A DNA stretch of 64,000 bases, from NCBI GenBank assembly GCA_001897525.1, contig MKTB01000002.1:194196-258195 (forward strand), read 5' to 3'. The notes below the pieces were generated by a model. The model ran no database searches. It saw nothing but the letters and a program-made list of their open reading frames with translations, and was not told the DNA's origin. A program made the translations under genes and the position numbers. This DNA comes from Bacteroidetes bacterium 43-16. Its GTDB lineage: Bacteria; Bacteroidota; Bacteroidia; Chitinophagales; Chitinophagaceae. Shown piece after piece: positions 33,258 to 41,247 of this stretch (positions are counted from its first letter, which is position 1; the number at the start of each line of letters is the position of its first letter).

Positions 33258-33689
33258 TTATAAGCTGTGACTGCTAAAATATTCTGCTGCTATTTCACTA
33301 ATTCCAACACTGACATATTTCCTGTCTTTGCTCAATGCTTTTACGGCGGTTATTATCTCATCAGGGTCGGCGAATTTCAATATATAGCCCGATACACCAG
33401 CTTTCAGCATAGTTCTAACACTTTCCTCTGCATCATCGGTACTTGATATTAATAGCTTTAAATCGGGATGTTTTTCGAGTAACAATTTTGCTGCCGCAAA
33501 ATCTTCTTCGACGATGCACACATCGGGCAGCTCGCCGTCTTCATCTATTTTCATTAATGCTTTTTCGCTGTCACTCACTTGAAATTGTACAATATAGCCA
33601 GCATTTTCAAGTTGATTTATGGAAGTATATCCCAGATGTTCGTTGTTATCTATAATGGCTATGCGAATTGCTTTTTCATTACTGTTCAT
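33258..33689 (-). CDS. Degenerate response-regulator receiver domain protein
   Basis: 143 aa, one receiver domain and no output domain. Fold markers are present: IRIAIIDNNEHLG (strand 1 and acidic loop), LPDVCIVEEDF (strand 3), LLISSTDD (strand 4) and GYILKFADPDE with the conserved Lys (strand 5). The phosphoacceptor Asp is Glu61 and the acidic pair is Asp14-Asn15, so it probably cannot be phosphorylated and may mimic the active state. The gene stands alone between the tra terminator and a small ORF, leftward. Confidence 0.82.
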   Translation of the reverse strand: MNSNEKAIRIAIIDNNEHLGYTSINQLENAGYIVQFQVSDSEKALMKIDEDGELPDVCIVEEDFAAAKLLLEKHPDLKLLISSTDDAEESVRTMLKAGVSGYILKFADPDEIITAVKALSKDRKYVSVGISEIAAEYFSSHSL

Positions 33690-33701
33690 AATCTTGCAAT
33701 A

Positions 33702-33959
33702 TTATTTGTTACGTTTAATCCGTCCCCACCAGCTTTTATTTGTAGATGGAGGGGTTGGCTTTGTCCTTTCTTCTTTTTGTATATCTCTGATTTCATGAGC
33801 GGTCAGCCAATCATGAAAATGTTGGACATCATTGGGGCAAAAGTGTACTATCTTCCCGTTTTTAAGTGATATGGTAAAAATGCCACTGGCAACTGCAAAA
33901 GCCGATAATTCGGAGGCAGAAAATTGAAAGGCAAGGTAGGTATTGTTTGCAGTGTCCAT
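33702..33959 (-). CDS. Small hypothetical protein
   Basis: 85 aa from the ATG at 33959 (MDTANNTYLAFQFSA). It contains GIFTISLKNGKIVHFCPNDVQHFHDWLTAHEIRDI, a compact alpha-beta pattern, and a basic tail (SWWGRIKRNK). No family recognised. It is 12 bp upstream of the pseudo-receiver gene and probably forms an operon with it. Confidence 0.6.
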   Translation of the reverse strand: MDTANNTYLAFQFSASELSAFAVASGIFTISLKNGKIVHFCPNDVQHFHDWLTAHEIRDIQKEERTKPTPPSTNKSWWGRIKRNK

Positions 33960-34279
33960 AATATCCGTTTTAGTATTGGAAGCCTGCAACAAAAAGAGGC
34001 GCAGGCAACCACACTTACCGATACTAAGGCACTGGTACGCCTAATCCCGAATAAGCGAGCGCCCACGCCATAGCATGAGCGTTCTTACTTATTATCTCGG
34101 GATTTTTAAAAATTACCAGTTTTTAGTATCGAGATTTAAAGCAAAAACACTTTAAATTTTTTATATCTTCAATAGCAAATATACTAAAAAATCACCCCTA
34201 TTTAAGTATAGATGTAATTAATACGATTATTAGACTTCCCATAGCCAATTTCCTGTAATTAAATTTTTAATTTTGCACT
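33960..34279. promoter_or_regulatory. Divergent intergenic region with crp promoter
   Basis: 320 bp between the leftward small gene and the rightward Crp/Fnr gene. A perfect -7 element TAATTTTG (34268-34275) lies only 4 bp before the crp-like ATG, so the mRNA would be nearly or fully leaderless. An inverted pair ATCTCG/CGAGAT flanks 34096-34137. No gene seen. Confidence 0.4.
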
Positions 34280-34903
34280 ATGAGTGATTTGCAACAGATA
34301 ACAGAATTTAAGTCATCGCCTGAATTAGTGGAGCAACTGTATAAGCACAGTATACAAAAGACTTATAAAGCGGGTGATATTATTTTAAACGAAAATGCAC
34401 ACATTCGTTCTATTCCGATTGTAGCGAAAGGAACTTTAAAAGTGATCCGAACAGAAGAAGATGGAAAAGAAATTTTGCTGTACTATATTAAAGCGGGTGA
34501 AAGTTGTATTATGTCTTTTTTGGGTGGACTGCACAACGAAATAAGCAAAGTAAGAGCCGAGGTGGAAGAAGATGCTGAAATTCTGTTTTTGCCTGTTGAT
34601 AAAGTATCATTATTTATCAAAGAATATCCCCAATGGTTGGATTATATTTTCCGTTTATACCACAAACGGTTTGAAGAGTTATTGGAAATCGTAAATGCCA
34701 TTTCCTTTAAAAAAGTGGACGAAAGAATGCTGAATTTGCTGGATAAAAAAGTAGCACTTACAGGAAACAAAACACTGAACATTACCCACGAACAAGTAGC
34801 CTCCGAATTGGGAACAGCAAGAGCAGTTGTTTCCCGCCTGCTAAAACAGTTGGAAGAAAACGGAAAAGTAAAATTGGGCAGAAACAAAATAACCCTTATG
34901 TGA
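34280..34903 (+). CDS. Crp/Fnr-family transcriptional regulator
   Basis: 207 aa. N-terminal cyclic-nucleotide-binding-like beta-roll (ILNENAHIRSIPIVAKGTLKVIRTEEDGKEILLYYIKAGESCIMSFLGG, about residues 33-83), dimer helix, and C-terminal HTH_Crp (THEQVASELGTARAVVSRLLKQLEENGKVKLGRNKITLM). CIM in the beta-roll has a Cys that could sense thiols, but this is inference. First gene of the rightward sulfur cassette and its likely regulator. Confidence 0.9.
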   Translation: MSDLQQITEFKSSPELVEQLYKHSIQKTYKAGDIILNENAHIRSIPIVAKGTLKVIRTEEDGKEILLYYIKAGESCIMSFLGGLHNEISKVRAEVEEDAEILFLPVDKVSLFIKEYPQWLDYIFRLYHKRFEELLEIVNAISFKKVDERMLNLLDKKVALTGNKTLNITHEQVASELGTARAVVSRLLKQLEENGKVKLGRNKITLM

Positions 34904-34920
34904 CCAAAGTAGCTGTACAG
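34893..34920 (+). repeat. Sulfur-cassette intergenic repeat, copy 1
   Basis: 28 nt starting in the last codons of the Crp/Fnr gene: CCCTTATGTGAC followed by a near-constant AAAGTAGCTGTACAG. Nearly identical to 35766-35793 and related to 36309-36335. Confidence 0.75.
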
Positions 34921-34964
34921 TTTTTGGAGTTGGTGCATTTTTGCAGCAGAAATTTCAGAAACTT

Positions 34965-35762
34965 ATGGATATAGCAGGTTATTTAGCATCAATTTTAATA
35001 GGTATTTCATTAGGGCTAATCGGGGGTGGCGGCAGCATTCTTACCGTTCCTGTTTTAGTCTATTTATTTCATATAGATGCAGTTTTAGCAACCGCCTATT
35101 CTCTTTTCATTGTTGGAACTACCAGCGTTGTAGGCTCATTCTCTTATTTCAAAAAAGGGTTGGTTAACTTTAGAACGGCTGTTGCATTTGGCATCCCGTC
35201 TATTATAGCCGTTTTTTTAACAAGGGCTTTTATTGTTCCCGCCATACCGCAGGAAATTTTTAGCATCGGCAGTTTTATCATTACCAAAAACATTTTCTTG
35301 ATGTTGCTTTTTGCTGTATTGATGTTTTTTGCGTCTTACAGTATGATAAAAAAGTGTAAAGGAGAAGATTGCCTGCCTTCCAAAACAGCCCCTAAGCGCA
35401 CTTCATTAGTTATTATCCAAGGATTATTTGTGGGTATAGTTACCGGGCTTATCGGTGCAGGTGGCGGTTTTTTAATAATCCCTGCCCTGGTTAATCTGCT
35501 ACATTTAGATATTAAGAAAGCAATCGGAACCTCACTGGTCATTATTGCGGTCAATTCACTTTTTGGATTTGCTGTATCGGCTACACATCTAACGGTTGAA
35601 TGGATTTTTCTTCTCAAAATTTTGGCACTGGCTATTATCGGGGTGCTGATAGGAAGCTTTATCTCTAAAAAAATTGATGGTAAAAAATTGAAACCTGCTT
35701 TCGGTTGGTTTGTGCTGTCAATGGGTATTTACATTATGATCAAAGAAATCATTGTGAAATAA
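34965..35762 (+). CDS. TauE/SafE-family sulfite or sulfur-compound exporter
   Basis: 265 aa from the ATG at 34965 (an in-frame TTG lies 24 bp earlier). About eight TM helices in two repeats. The family signature GISLGLIGGGGSILTVPVLVY is near the N-terminus and its repeat GIVTGLIGAGGGFLIIPALVNL is in the second half. Exports sulfite or sulfonate-type anions. Adjacent OsmC and persulfide dioxygenase genes support a role in disposing of oxidised sulfur. Confidence 0.92.
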   Translation: MDIAGYLASILIGISLGLIGGGGSILTVPVLVYLFHIDAVLATAYSLFIVGTTSVVGSFSYFKKGLVNFRTAVAFGIPSIIAVFLTRAFIVPAIPQEIFSIGSFIITKNIFLMLLFAVLMFFASYSMIKKCKGEDCLPSKTAPKRTSLVIIQGLFVGIVTGLIGAGGGFLIIPALVNLLHLDIKKAIGTSLVIIAVNSLFGFAVSATHLTVEWIFLLKILALAIIGVLIGSFISKKIDGKKLKPAFGWFVLSMGIYIMIKEIIVK

Positions 35763-35765
35763 AAT

Positions 35766-35793
35766 CCCTTATGTGACTAAAGTAGCTGTACAG
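35766..35793 (+). repeat. Sulfur-cassette intergenic repeat, copy 2
   Basis: CCCTTATGTGAC then TAAAGTAGCTGTACAG, located just after the TauE stop and about 85 bp before osmC. It differs from copy 1 at one position. The similarity to copy 3 continues about 28 nt downstream. Confidence 0.75.
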
Positions 35794-35878
35794 GAAAATC
35801 AATCTTCAGAAATTTGTAACAAATAATATAACCCACTACAGCGGGCAATGTCAACTGTCCTTTTTCAATTCAAAAATT

Positions 35879-36313
35879 ATGTCACAAACACATTTTTACG
35901 AAGTAAACATCAAATGGAAAGATGGCAGAACAGGCGAACTGTCATCGCCGGTATTAAACAAAACTATTGAATGCGCTACACCACCGGAATTTCCTAATGG
36001 CGTTCCCGGTGTATGGTCGCCAGAACATCTTTTTGTAGCAGCTATTAACAGTTGCTATATGGCAACCTTCCTGGCAATTGCTTCTAATTTTAAAGTAGAA
36101 ATCGAAAACTTTAGTTGTAAAACAATTGCCAGATTGGAAATGGTAGAAGGAAAATACCTCATCACGCAGGCAGAAATGTTTCCGGTAATAAAATTGATTA
36201 ATCCCGGAACCGATATGGATAAGGCCATGCGTGTTGCCGAAAAAGCAAAAGCTGGCTGTTTAGTAACCAACTCAATGAAAACAGAAATTACATTAACGCC
36301 TGAAATTGCCTAA
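35879..36313 (+). CDS. OsmC/Ohr-family protein
   Basis: 144 aa. OsmC fold: an N-terminal substrate-like segment (IKWKDGRTGELSSPVL), then WSPEHLFVAAINSCYMATFLAIASNF, with the catalytic-type Cys48-like residue in NSCY, and a C-terminal part KAKAGCLVTNSMKTEITLTPEI with the second Cys. These proteins reduce organic hydroperoxides or react with persulfides. Located between the exporter and the persulfide dioxygenase genes. Confidence 0.9.
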   Translation: MSQTHFYEVNIKWKDGRTGELSSPVLNKTIECATPPEFPNGVPGVWSPEHLFVAAINSCYMATFLAIASNFKVEIENFSCKTIARLEMVEGKYLITQAEMFPVIKLINPGTDMDKAMRVAEKAKAGCLVTNSMKTEITLTPEIA

Positions 36314-36335
36314 TGTGACAAAAGTAGCTGTACCG
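36309..36335 (+). repeat. Sulfur-cassette intergenic repeat, copy 3
   Basis: CCTAATGTGAC then AAAAGTAGCTGTACCG, overlapping the osmC stop and 58 bp upstream of the persulfide dioxygenase gene. Similarity to copy 2 extends downstream (GGAAATT-containing tract). Confidence 0.7.
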
Positions 36336-36392
36336 AAAAACCAATATTCGGAAATTCGCAGTATCAAATCATAAACAAGAAAAATTTGGATA

Positions 36393-37802
36393 ATGAAAAT
36401 AGAACAAATTTATACAGGCTGCCTGGCACAAGGTGCATATTATATTACTTCCAATGGTGAAGCTGCCATTATTGACCCATTACGTGAAACGCAACCGTAT
36501 TTAGACCGTTTGGAAAAAGATGATGTGAAGCTCAAATACATTTTTGAAACGCATTTTCACGCTGATTTTGTAAGCGGACACGTTGATCTGAGTAAAAAAA
36601 CAAATGCATCAATTGTTTACGGGCCTACGGCAAAGCCAGAGTTTGAAGCCATCGTAGCAGAAGACAATCAGATTTTTGAATTGGGCAACGTGAAAATTAA
36701 AGTATTGCATACCCCGGGGCATACAATGGAAAGCTCCTGTTTTTTGTTGATTGACGAAAATGGCAATGAAACAGCATTGTTTAGTGGCGATACACTTTTT
36801 CTTGGCGATGTAGGCAGACCGGATCTGGCACAAAAGGCGGCAAACCTCACACAGGAAGAATTGGCAGGTTTGCTTTATGACAGTTTGTATCATAAGATTT
36901 TACCACTATCGGATGATATCACTGTTTATCCGGCACACGGTGCAGGTTCGGCTTGCGGAAAAAATATGATGAAAGAAACGGTTGATAGCCTTGGTAATCA
37001 GAAAAGTATCAACTATGCGCTAAACCAGCCGGATAAAGAAAGTTTTATCAAAGCCGTTACTGATGGATTATTACCACCACCTGCTTATTTCGGTATGAAC
37101 GTAGCCATGAATAAAAAAGGTTATGACAGTTTTGAAGAAGTGTTGAGCCACGGAATGAAAGCACTCTCGGCAGAAGAATTTGAAGCGGCGGCAGAAAATA
37201 CAGGAGCATTGATTTTAGACACACGAAGCGATAAGGATTTTGCCAAAGGCTTTATTCCGAAATCTATCAATATAGGTTTGAAAGGCGATTTTGCACCTTG
37301 GGTGGGTGCGATGATTGTTGACGTGAAACAACCGATTTTGTTGGTTACCGACAACGGTACGGAAGAAGAAGCCGTAACACGATTGAGCCGTGTTGGTTTT
37401 GACAATGTACTGGGACATTTAAAAGATGGTTTTGAAACCTGGATAAAAGCAGCAAAAGAAACTGACATCATAAATCGGATTACGGCCGACCAATTTTCAA
37501 AAGATTATTATGACAACAGCAAGGTCATTGATGTTCGCAAAGAAAGCGAATATACGGCAGAGCACGTTGAAGATGCTTACAGCAAACCATTGGCATATAT
37601 CAATGATTGGGTTAAAGAACTCAACCCGAAAGAGCATTTTTACCTGCATTGTGCAGGCGGCTACCGCAGTATGATAGCTGCGAGTATTTTACAGGCAAGA
37701 GGATACAGAAACTTTACGGAAGTAGAGGGTGGTTTTAACGCCATTGCACAGACCAGTATTCCTAAAACCGATTTTGTATGTCAAAGTAAAATGTTGAGCT
37801 AA
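36393..37802 (+). CDS. Persulfide dioxygenase-like MBL hydrolase with two rhodanese domains
   Basis: 469 aa. N-terminal metallo-beta-lactamase fold (residues 1-240) of the ETHE1/glyoxalase-II type: FETHFHADFVSGH metal motif, LHTPGHTMESSCFLL, FSGDTLFLGDVGRPDL. Then two rhodanese domains: the first (about 265-355) lacks the active Cys (LLVTDNG), the second (about 370-455) has HCAGGYRS with the catalytic Cys. It oxidises glutathione or low-molecular-weight persulfide to sulfite, which the neighbouring TauE could export. Confidence 0.93.
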   Translation: MKIEQIYTGCLAQGAYYITSNGEAAIIDPLRETQPYLDRLEKDDVKLKYIFETHFHADFVSGHVDLSKKTNASIVYGPTAKPEFEAIVAEDNQIFELGNVKIKVLHTPGHTMESSCFLLIDENGNETALFSGDTLFLGDVGRPDLAQKAANLTQEELAGLLYDSLYHKILPLSDDITVYPAHGAGSACGKNMMKETVDSLGNQKSINYALNQPDKESFIKAVTDGLLPPPAYFGMNVAMNKKGYDSFEEVLSHGMKALSAEEFEAAAENTGALILDTRSDKDFAKGFIPKSINIGLKGDFAPWVGAMIVDVKQPILLVTDNGTEEEAVTRLSRVGFDNVLGHLKDGFETWIKAAKETDIINRITADQFSKDYYDNSKVIDVRKESEYTAEHVEDAYSKPLAYINDWVKELNPKEHFYLHCAGGYRSMIAASILQARGYRNFTEVEGGFNAIAQTSIPKTDFVCQSKMLS

Positions 37803-37828
37803 TTTATATCACCATAACAACAATAGCA

Positions 37829-38149
37829 ATGTTTGGAATTTTCAAAAATATGTTCTCGTCAACAGACAATACCCAACTATCAGAAGCGATAAAAGAAGGT
37901 GCTTTTTTAGTGGATGTTCGCACACCTGCCGAATTTTCGACAGGTAGTGTAAAAGGTGCGGTAAACATACCGCTGGATAAAGTTCAAAGTCAGTTATCCA
38001 AATTCAAAAACAAAAAAAGCATCATTGTATTTTGCCGTAGCGGAAACCGCAGCAGCCAGTCAAAAAGTATTCTGGAAAGAAAAGGCATTCAAAATGTAAT
38101 CAATGGCGGAACCTGGCACAACGTAAATAACTTAGTAAACAACAAATAG
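37829..38149 (+). CDS. Single-domain rhodanese (sulfurtransferase)
   Basis: 106 aa. Complete rhodanese domain: GAFLVDVRTPAEFSTGSVKGAVNIPLDKV and the active-site loop FCRSGNRSSQS with Cys. Transfers sulfane sulfur between thiols. Follows the persulfide dioxygenase gene by 26 bp. Confidence 0.93.
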   Translation: MFGIFKNMFSSTDNTQLSEAIKEGAFLVDVRTPAEFSTGSVKGAVNIPLDKVQSQLSKFKNKKSIIVFCRSGNRSSQSKSILERKGIQNVINGGTWHNVNNLVNNK

Positions 38150-38156
38150 ATCAGAT

Positions 38157-38366
38157 ATGAAAAAGAATATGGGAACAATAGACAAAGCAATTCGCATACT
38201 CATTGCGATTGTGATAGGTGTTTTATATTTCACAAATACCATTTCCGGTATAATGGCAATCATCTTGGGTATTTTAGCCATAGCATTTGTGCTTACTTCA
38301 TTTATGAGCTTTTGCCCTTTATACCTGCCGTTTGGCATCAATACCCTTAAAAAGAAAGAGAAATGA
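38157..38366 (+). CDS. DUF2892 (YgaP-type) membrane protein
   Basis: 69 aa with two TM helices (AIRILIAIVIGVLYFTN and IMAIILGILAIAFVLTSFMSFCPLY). MGTIDKAIRI and FCPLYLPFGINT are typical of DUF2892, the membrane part of E. coli YgaP, where it is fused to a rhodanese. Here the rhodanese is the separate upstream gene (7-bp spacing). Overlaps the next gene by 4 bp. Confidence 0.88.
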   Translation: MKKNMGTIDKAIRILIAIVIGVLYFTNTISGIMAIILGILAIAFVLTSFMSFCPLYLPFGINTLKKKEK

Positions 38367-38596
38367 AAAAACATTTTGAAAACTGGAGCTTTATGCGAGT
38401 ACTGCGGTTAGCATTGGGCATCCTTATTATCGTGCAAAGCGTTATTGCAAAAGATTGGCTTTTTATGGGAGCAGGTATTTTGTTTTCACTGATGCCAATA
38501 TTGAATATCGGTTGTTGTGGCACATCGGGGTGCACTACGCCTGTTTCAAAAAGCAACAAGAAAGTGGAAGAGGTAAGCTATGAAGAAGTTCGCTAA
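38363..38596 (+). CDS. Cys-containing small membrane protein
   Basis: 77 aa. Two TM helices (VLRLALGILIIVQSVIA, LFMGAGILFSLMPILNI) followed by CCGTSGCTTPVSKSNKK. The Cys cluster next to the membrane could carry persulfide sulfur or bind metal; this is inference. Overlaps its neighbours on both sides (4 and 17 bp), so it is tightly coupled in the cassette. Confidence 0.8.
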   Translation: MKKHFENWSFMRVLRLALGILIIVQSVIAKDWLFMGAGILFSLMPILNIGCCGTSGCTTPVSKSNKKVEEVSYEEVR

Positions 38597-38786
38597 AAAT
38601 AATCTGCTCACAATAGTTGGCGTATTTGCAGGGGCATTGGCAGGTTATCTCTATTGGAAAACGGTCGGTTGCAATTCGGGGCAATGTGCTATTACTTCAA
38701 ATCCTATTAACAGTAGCTTATACGGTTCAGTTATGGGTGGCCTTCTATTCTCAATGTTTCAAAAAAGCAGAAAAAAAACAGCATGA
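38580..38786 (+). CDS. Small membrane protein (DUF6132-like)
   Basis: 68 aa. MKKFAKNNLLTIVGVFAGALAGYLYWKTVGCNSGQCAITSNPINSSLYGSVMGGLLFSMF: two TM helices flanking a CxxxxC loop with the conserved GCxSGxCxIxSxPxxSxxYG pattern. Function unknown; common in Bacteroidetes sulfur and redox clusters. It overlaps the thioredoxin gene by 4 bp. Confidence 0.82.
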   Translation: MKKFAKNNLLTIVGVFAGALAGYLYWKTVGCNSGQCAITSNPINSSLYGSVMGGLLFSMFQKSRKKTA

Positions 38787-39076
38787 CATTTCAGGAAATA
38801 ATAAATCAGGACAAACCTGTATTGGTGGACTTTTTTGCCACTTGGTGTGGCCCCTGCAAAATGATGTCGCCAATATTGGAAGACGTAAAGCAACGTGTTG
38901 GCGAAAATGCAAACATCATAAAAATTGATGTAGACAAAAACCCTCAAGCTGCATCAGCTTATCAGGTACGTGGCGTACCCACGCTTATCTTATTTAAAAA
39001 CGGGAAACCGCTTTGGCGACAATCGAGCGTTGTGCCCGCAAACGAGTTAGAAAGACTGATTATAGCAAATACATAA
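38783..39076 (+). CDS. Thioredoxin
   Basis: 97 aa, typical thioredoxin size. VLVDFFATWCGPCKMMSPILEDV contains the active-site CGPC; the cis-Pro region is RGVPTLILFKNGKP. Likely reduces persulfides or the rhodanese and OsmC thiols of the cassette. Translationally coupled to the upstream membrane protein. Confidence 0.95.
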   Translation: MTFQEIINQDKPVLVDFFATWCGPCKMMSPILEDVKQRVGENANIIKIDVDKNPQAASAYQVRGVPTLILFKNGKPLWRQSSVVPANELERLIIANT

Positions 39077-39083
39077 ACTAAGA

Positions 39084-39647
39084 ATGATAGAATATTTAAA
39101 ACAGCCCTGGGCTTGGTATATAGCAGGCCCATTAATCGGCTTAACTGTTCCTGCATTGATGATTTTAGGAAATAAATCCTTTGGTATCAGCTCATCTCTA
39201 CGACACATTTGTGCCTCGTGCGTGCCTGCCAACATTCTGTTTTTTAAATATGACTGGAAAAAAGAAATATGGAATTTACTCTTTGTATTCGGTATATTTC
39301 TGGGCGGAGCATTGGCAGTTAGCCTTTTGGCTAATCCCAATCCGGTTGAGGTTAGTCCTAAATTAGCACAAGATTTAGCAGGTTATGGCATTACCCATTT
39401 TAATAATCTGGTTCCACAAGACATTATGAGCTGGCAATCGCTGTTTACATTAAGAGGCTTTATAATGATGGTAGGCGGTGGCTTTTTAGTAGGTTTCGGA
39501 ACTCGCTATGCAGGTGGCTGTACCAGCGGACACGCTATTATGGGATTGTCCAATTTACAACTGCCGTCCCTGATTGCTACCATTAGCTTTATGATGGGCG
39601 GTTTCATTATGGCGAACCTGATTTTGCCTTTTATTCTTTCACTTTAA
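39084..39647 (+). CDS. YeeE/YedE-type sulfur transporter, first half
   Basis: 187 aa, about five TM helices. The signature RYAGGCTSGHAIMGLSNLQLPSL holds the conserved Cys of YeeE (TsuA) thiosulfate transporters. An extra ICASCVP in the first third adds two Cys. Half the size of E. coli YeeE; the partner half is the next gene. Confidence 0.9.
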   Translation: MIEYLKQPWAWYIAGPLIGLTVPALMILGNKSFGISSSLRHICASCVPANILFFKYDWKKEIWNLLFVFGIFLGGALAVSLLANPNPVEVSPKLAQDLAGYGITHFNNLVPQDIMSWQSLFTLRGFIMMVGGGFLVGFGTRYAGGCTSGHAIMGLSNLQLPSLIATISFMMGGFIMANLILPFILSL

Positions 39648-39674
39648 GTAAAACAGAAATTAACTAAAACAAAA

Positions 39675-40175
39675 ATGCAGCAACATATAGATACAGAAAA
39701 AGATTTAGCACAAAGAGAGCTGGACGCAATGTGCGTAAATGAAAGCCATTTACAGCACAAATGGTATCATAATTTGAAATACTTAGTTGTCGGAATTTTA
39801 TTTGGCATTGTGTTCGTAAAAGCCGAAGTCATTAGCTGGTTTCGTATTCAGGAAATGTTTCGTTTGCAATCGTTTCATATGTATGGAATAATAGGAAGTG
39901 CCGTTGTAACAGGAATGATTTCCGTTTTTCTGATTAAAAAATTCAACATCAAAACCATTTATGGAGAGCCGATTAAAATTGCACCCAAAGAGTTTAATAA
40001 AGGGCAAATCTACGGTGGTTTAATTTTTGGTTTTGGTTGGGCAATTACCGGGGCCTGTCCCGGGCCGTTGTTTGCTCAAATTGGAACAGGGGCAACCGTC
40101 ATTGCCGTTACGCTTCTGAGTGCTGTTGCAGGGACTTGGGTTTACGGCTATTTCAGAGAAAAGTTGCCGCATTAA
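39675..40175 (+). CDS. YeeE/YedE-type sulfur transporter, second half
   Basis: 166 aa, four TM helices. Contains GWAITGACPGPLFAQIGTGATVIAVTLLSAVAGTWVYGY, the second YeeE repeat with the conserved GACPGP Cys. Its N-terminus (MQQHIDTEKDLAQRELDAMC) is soluble. Together with the previous gene it would reconstitute a full YeeE-like channel. Confidence 0.9.
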   Translation: MQQHIDTEKDLAQRELDAMCVNESHLQHKWYHNLKYLVVGILFGIVFVKAEVISWFRIQEMFRLQSFHMYGIIGSAVVTGMISVFLIKKFNIKTIYGEPIKIAPKEFNKGQIYGGLIFGFGWAITGACPGPLFAQIGTGATVIAVTLLSAVAGTWVYGYFREKLPH

Positions 40176-40502
40176 ATATTGTTATGGGTTAGTTTAAGAA
40201 ATTGTTGCTAACAACAATAATGTAGGTCTTATTGGGCTTAATCTTGAATACAAAGCTTTACCCAATTTGAAATTTGATATATCTATGTTAGCCGAATATC
40301 CTTAACAGCACCACAAGGCTGTACGAAAACAATATCTCTGAACGTTATTCAATCAAATAGAAAATTAGAGACAATATAATGATACATAATTTGCTTGCAG
40401 GATTGCCCAAAATACACATTTTTAAAGCTGAAATGCTTTTTATATGGCTATAAACTTATTAGAAAAACAGTTTTGTAAGTTTGCAATAAAAAAAATTTAT
40501 AA
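40176..40502. other. Intergenic region with DUF1275 promoter
   Basis: 327 bp. It holds a 7-bp hairpin, ATTGTTG/CAACAAT at 40201-40218, and a perfect -7 element TAAGTTTG at 40476-40483, 20 bp before the next gene. A short open stretch after 40206 ends LEYKALPNLKFDISMLAEYP and could be a gene remnant. Confidence 0.45.
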
Positions 40503-41240
40503 ATGTTTAGACATAAGGGTAAAGGTCGGACTTATGCACATAATCTAAAATTAGCTTCCATATTATCAGGCGTTGCTGGCATCGTAAATATTACGGGTGT
40601 TTTAGAATTGCATACATTAACAACCAACGTAACAGGACATTTCGCTTATTTTTCTGAAGAACTTATTTTAAGAAATAACAAAATGGCTCTTGCATATTTA
40701 TTTTACATTCTTTTTTTCTTATTTGGTGCTTTCGTTTCAAGCCTGATTATGGAATTGGTATCAAAATATAAACCACAAACTTCTTATGTGATACCTATAT
40801 TGATTGAAGTATTCATATTTTTAGCAATTAGTACTTCAGTATTTTTTGTACCAAACGAATATCCCAAATTTTCGATTATATTATCGTCTGCTCTGCTTTT
40901 TGCTATGGGATTACAGAATGCATTAGTGACGAGGGTATCTCAATCGGTAGTAAGAACTACGCATTTAACAGGATTGTTTACTGACCTCGGAATTGAACTC
41001 TCACAGTTGTTCTTTTATAAAGACCGACCAGCAAAGATGCAGTTAAATAAAAGCATCTTCTTGAAGTTAGCTATTATTAGCTGTTTCTTTTTAGGATGTA
41101 TCATAGGGGGGCTGGTTTATACGAATTTCAAGTTGCAAACTCTTTTACTCCCGGTGGGATTATTATTTTTTGCGCTGTGGTATGATCGCTTACTCTTTCG
41201 ATATTATCATCTGAAAAGGAAATTTAGAAATCATCACTAA
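40503..41240 (+). CDS. DUF1275 (YoaK-like) membrane protein
   Basis: 245 aa with about six TM helices. LASILSGVAGIVNITGVLELHTLTTNVTGHFAYFSEELI is the DUF1275 start (N-T-x-N-V-T-G region), and QNALVTRVSQSVVRTTHLTGLFTDLGIELSQLFFY is the second signature. Function unknown. It has its own promoter and is the last rightward gene of this block, converging with the leftward HTH genes after 7 bp. Confidence 0.88.
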   Translation: MFRHKGKGRTYAHNLKLASILSGVAGIVNITGVLELHTLTTNVTGHFAYFSEELILRNNKMALAYLFYILFFLFGAFVSSLIMELVSKYKPQTSYVIPILIEVFIFLAISTSVFFVPNEYPKFSIILSSALLFAMGLQNALVTRVSQSVVRTTHLTGLFTDLGIELSQLFFYKDRPAKMQLNKSIFLKLAIISCFFLGCIIGGLVYTNFKLQTLLLPVGLLFFALWYDRLLFRYYHLKRKFRNHH

Positions 41241-41247
41241 CCACATT

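Noticed and set aside
40201-40218. Hairpin ATTGTTG/CAACAAT as a terminator of the sulfur cassette
   Set aside because: No T-run follows on either strand; kept only as a hairpin note.
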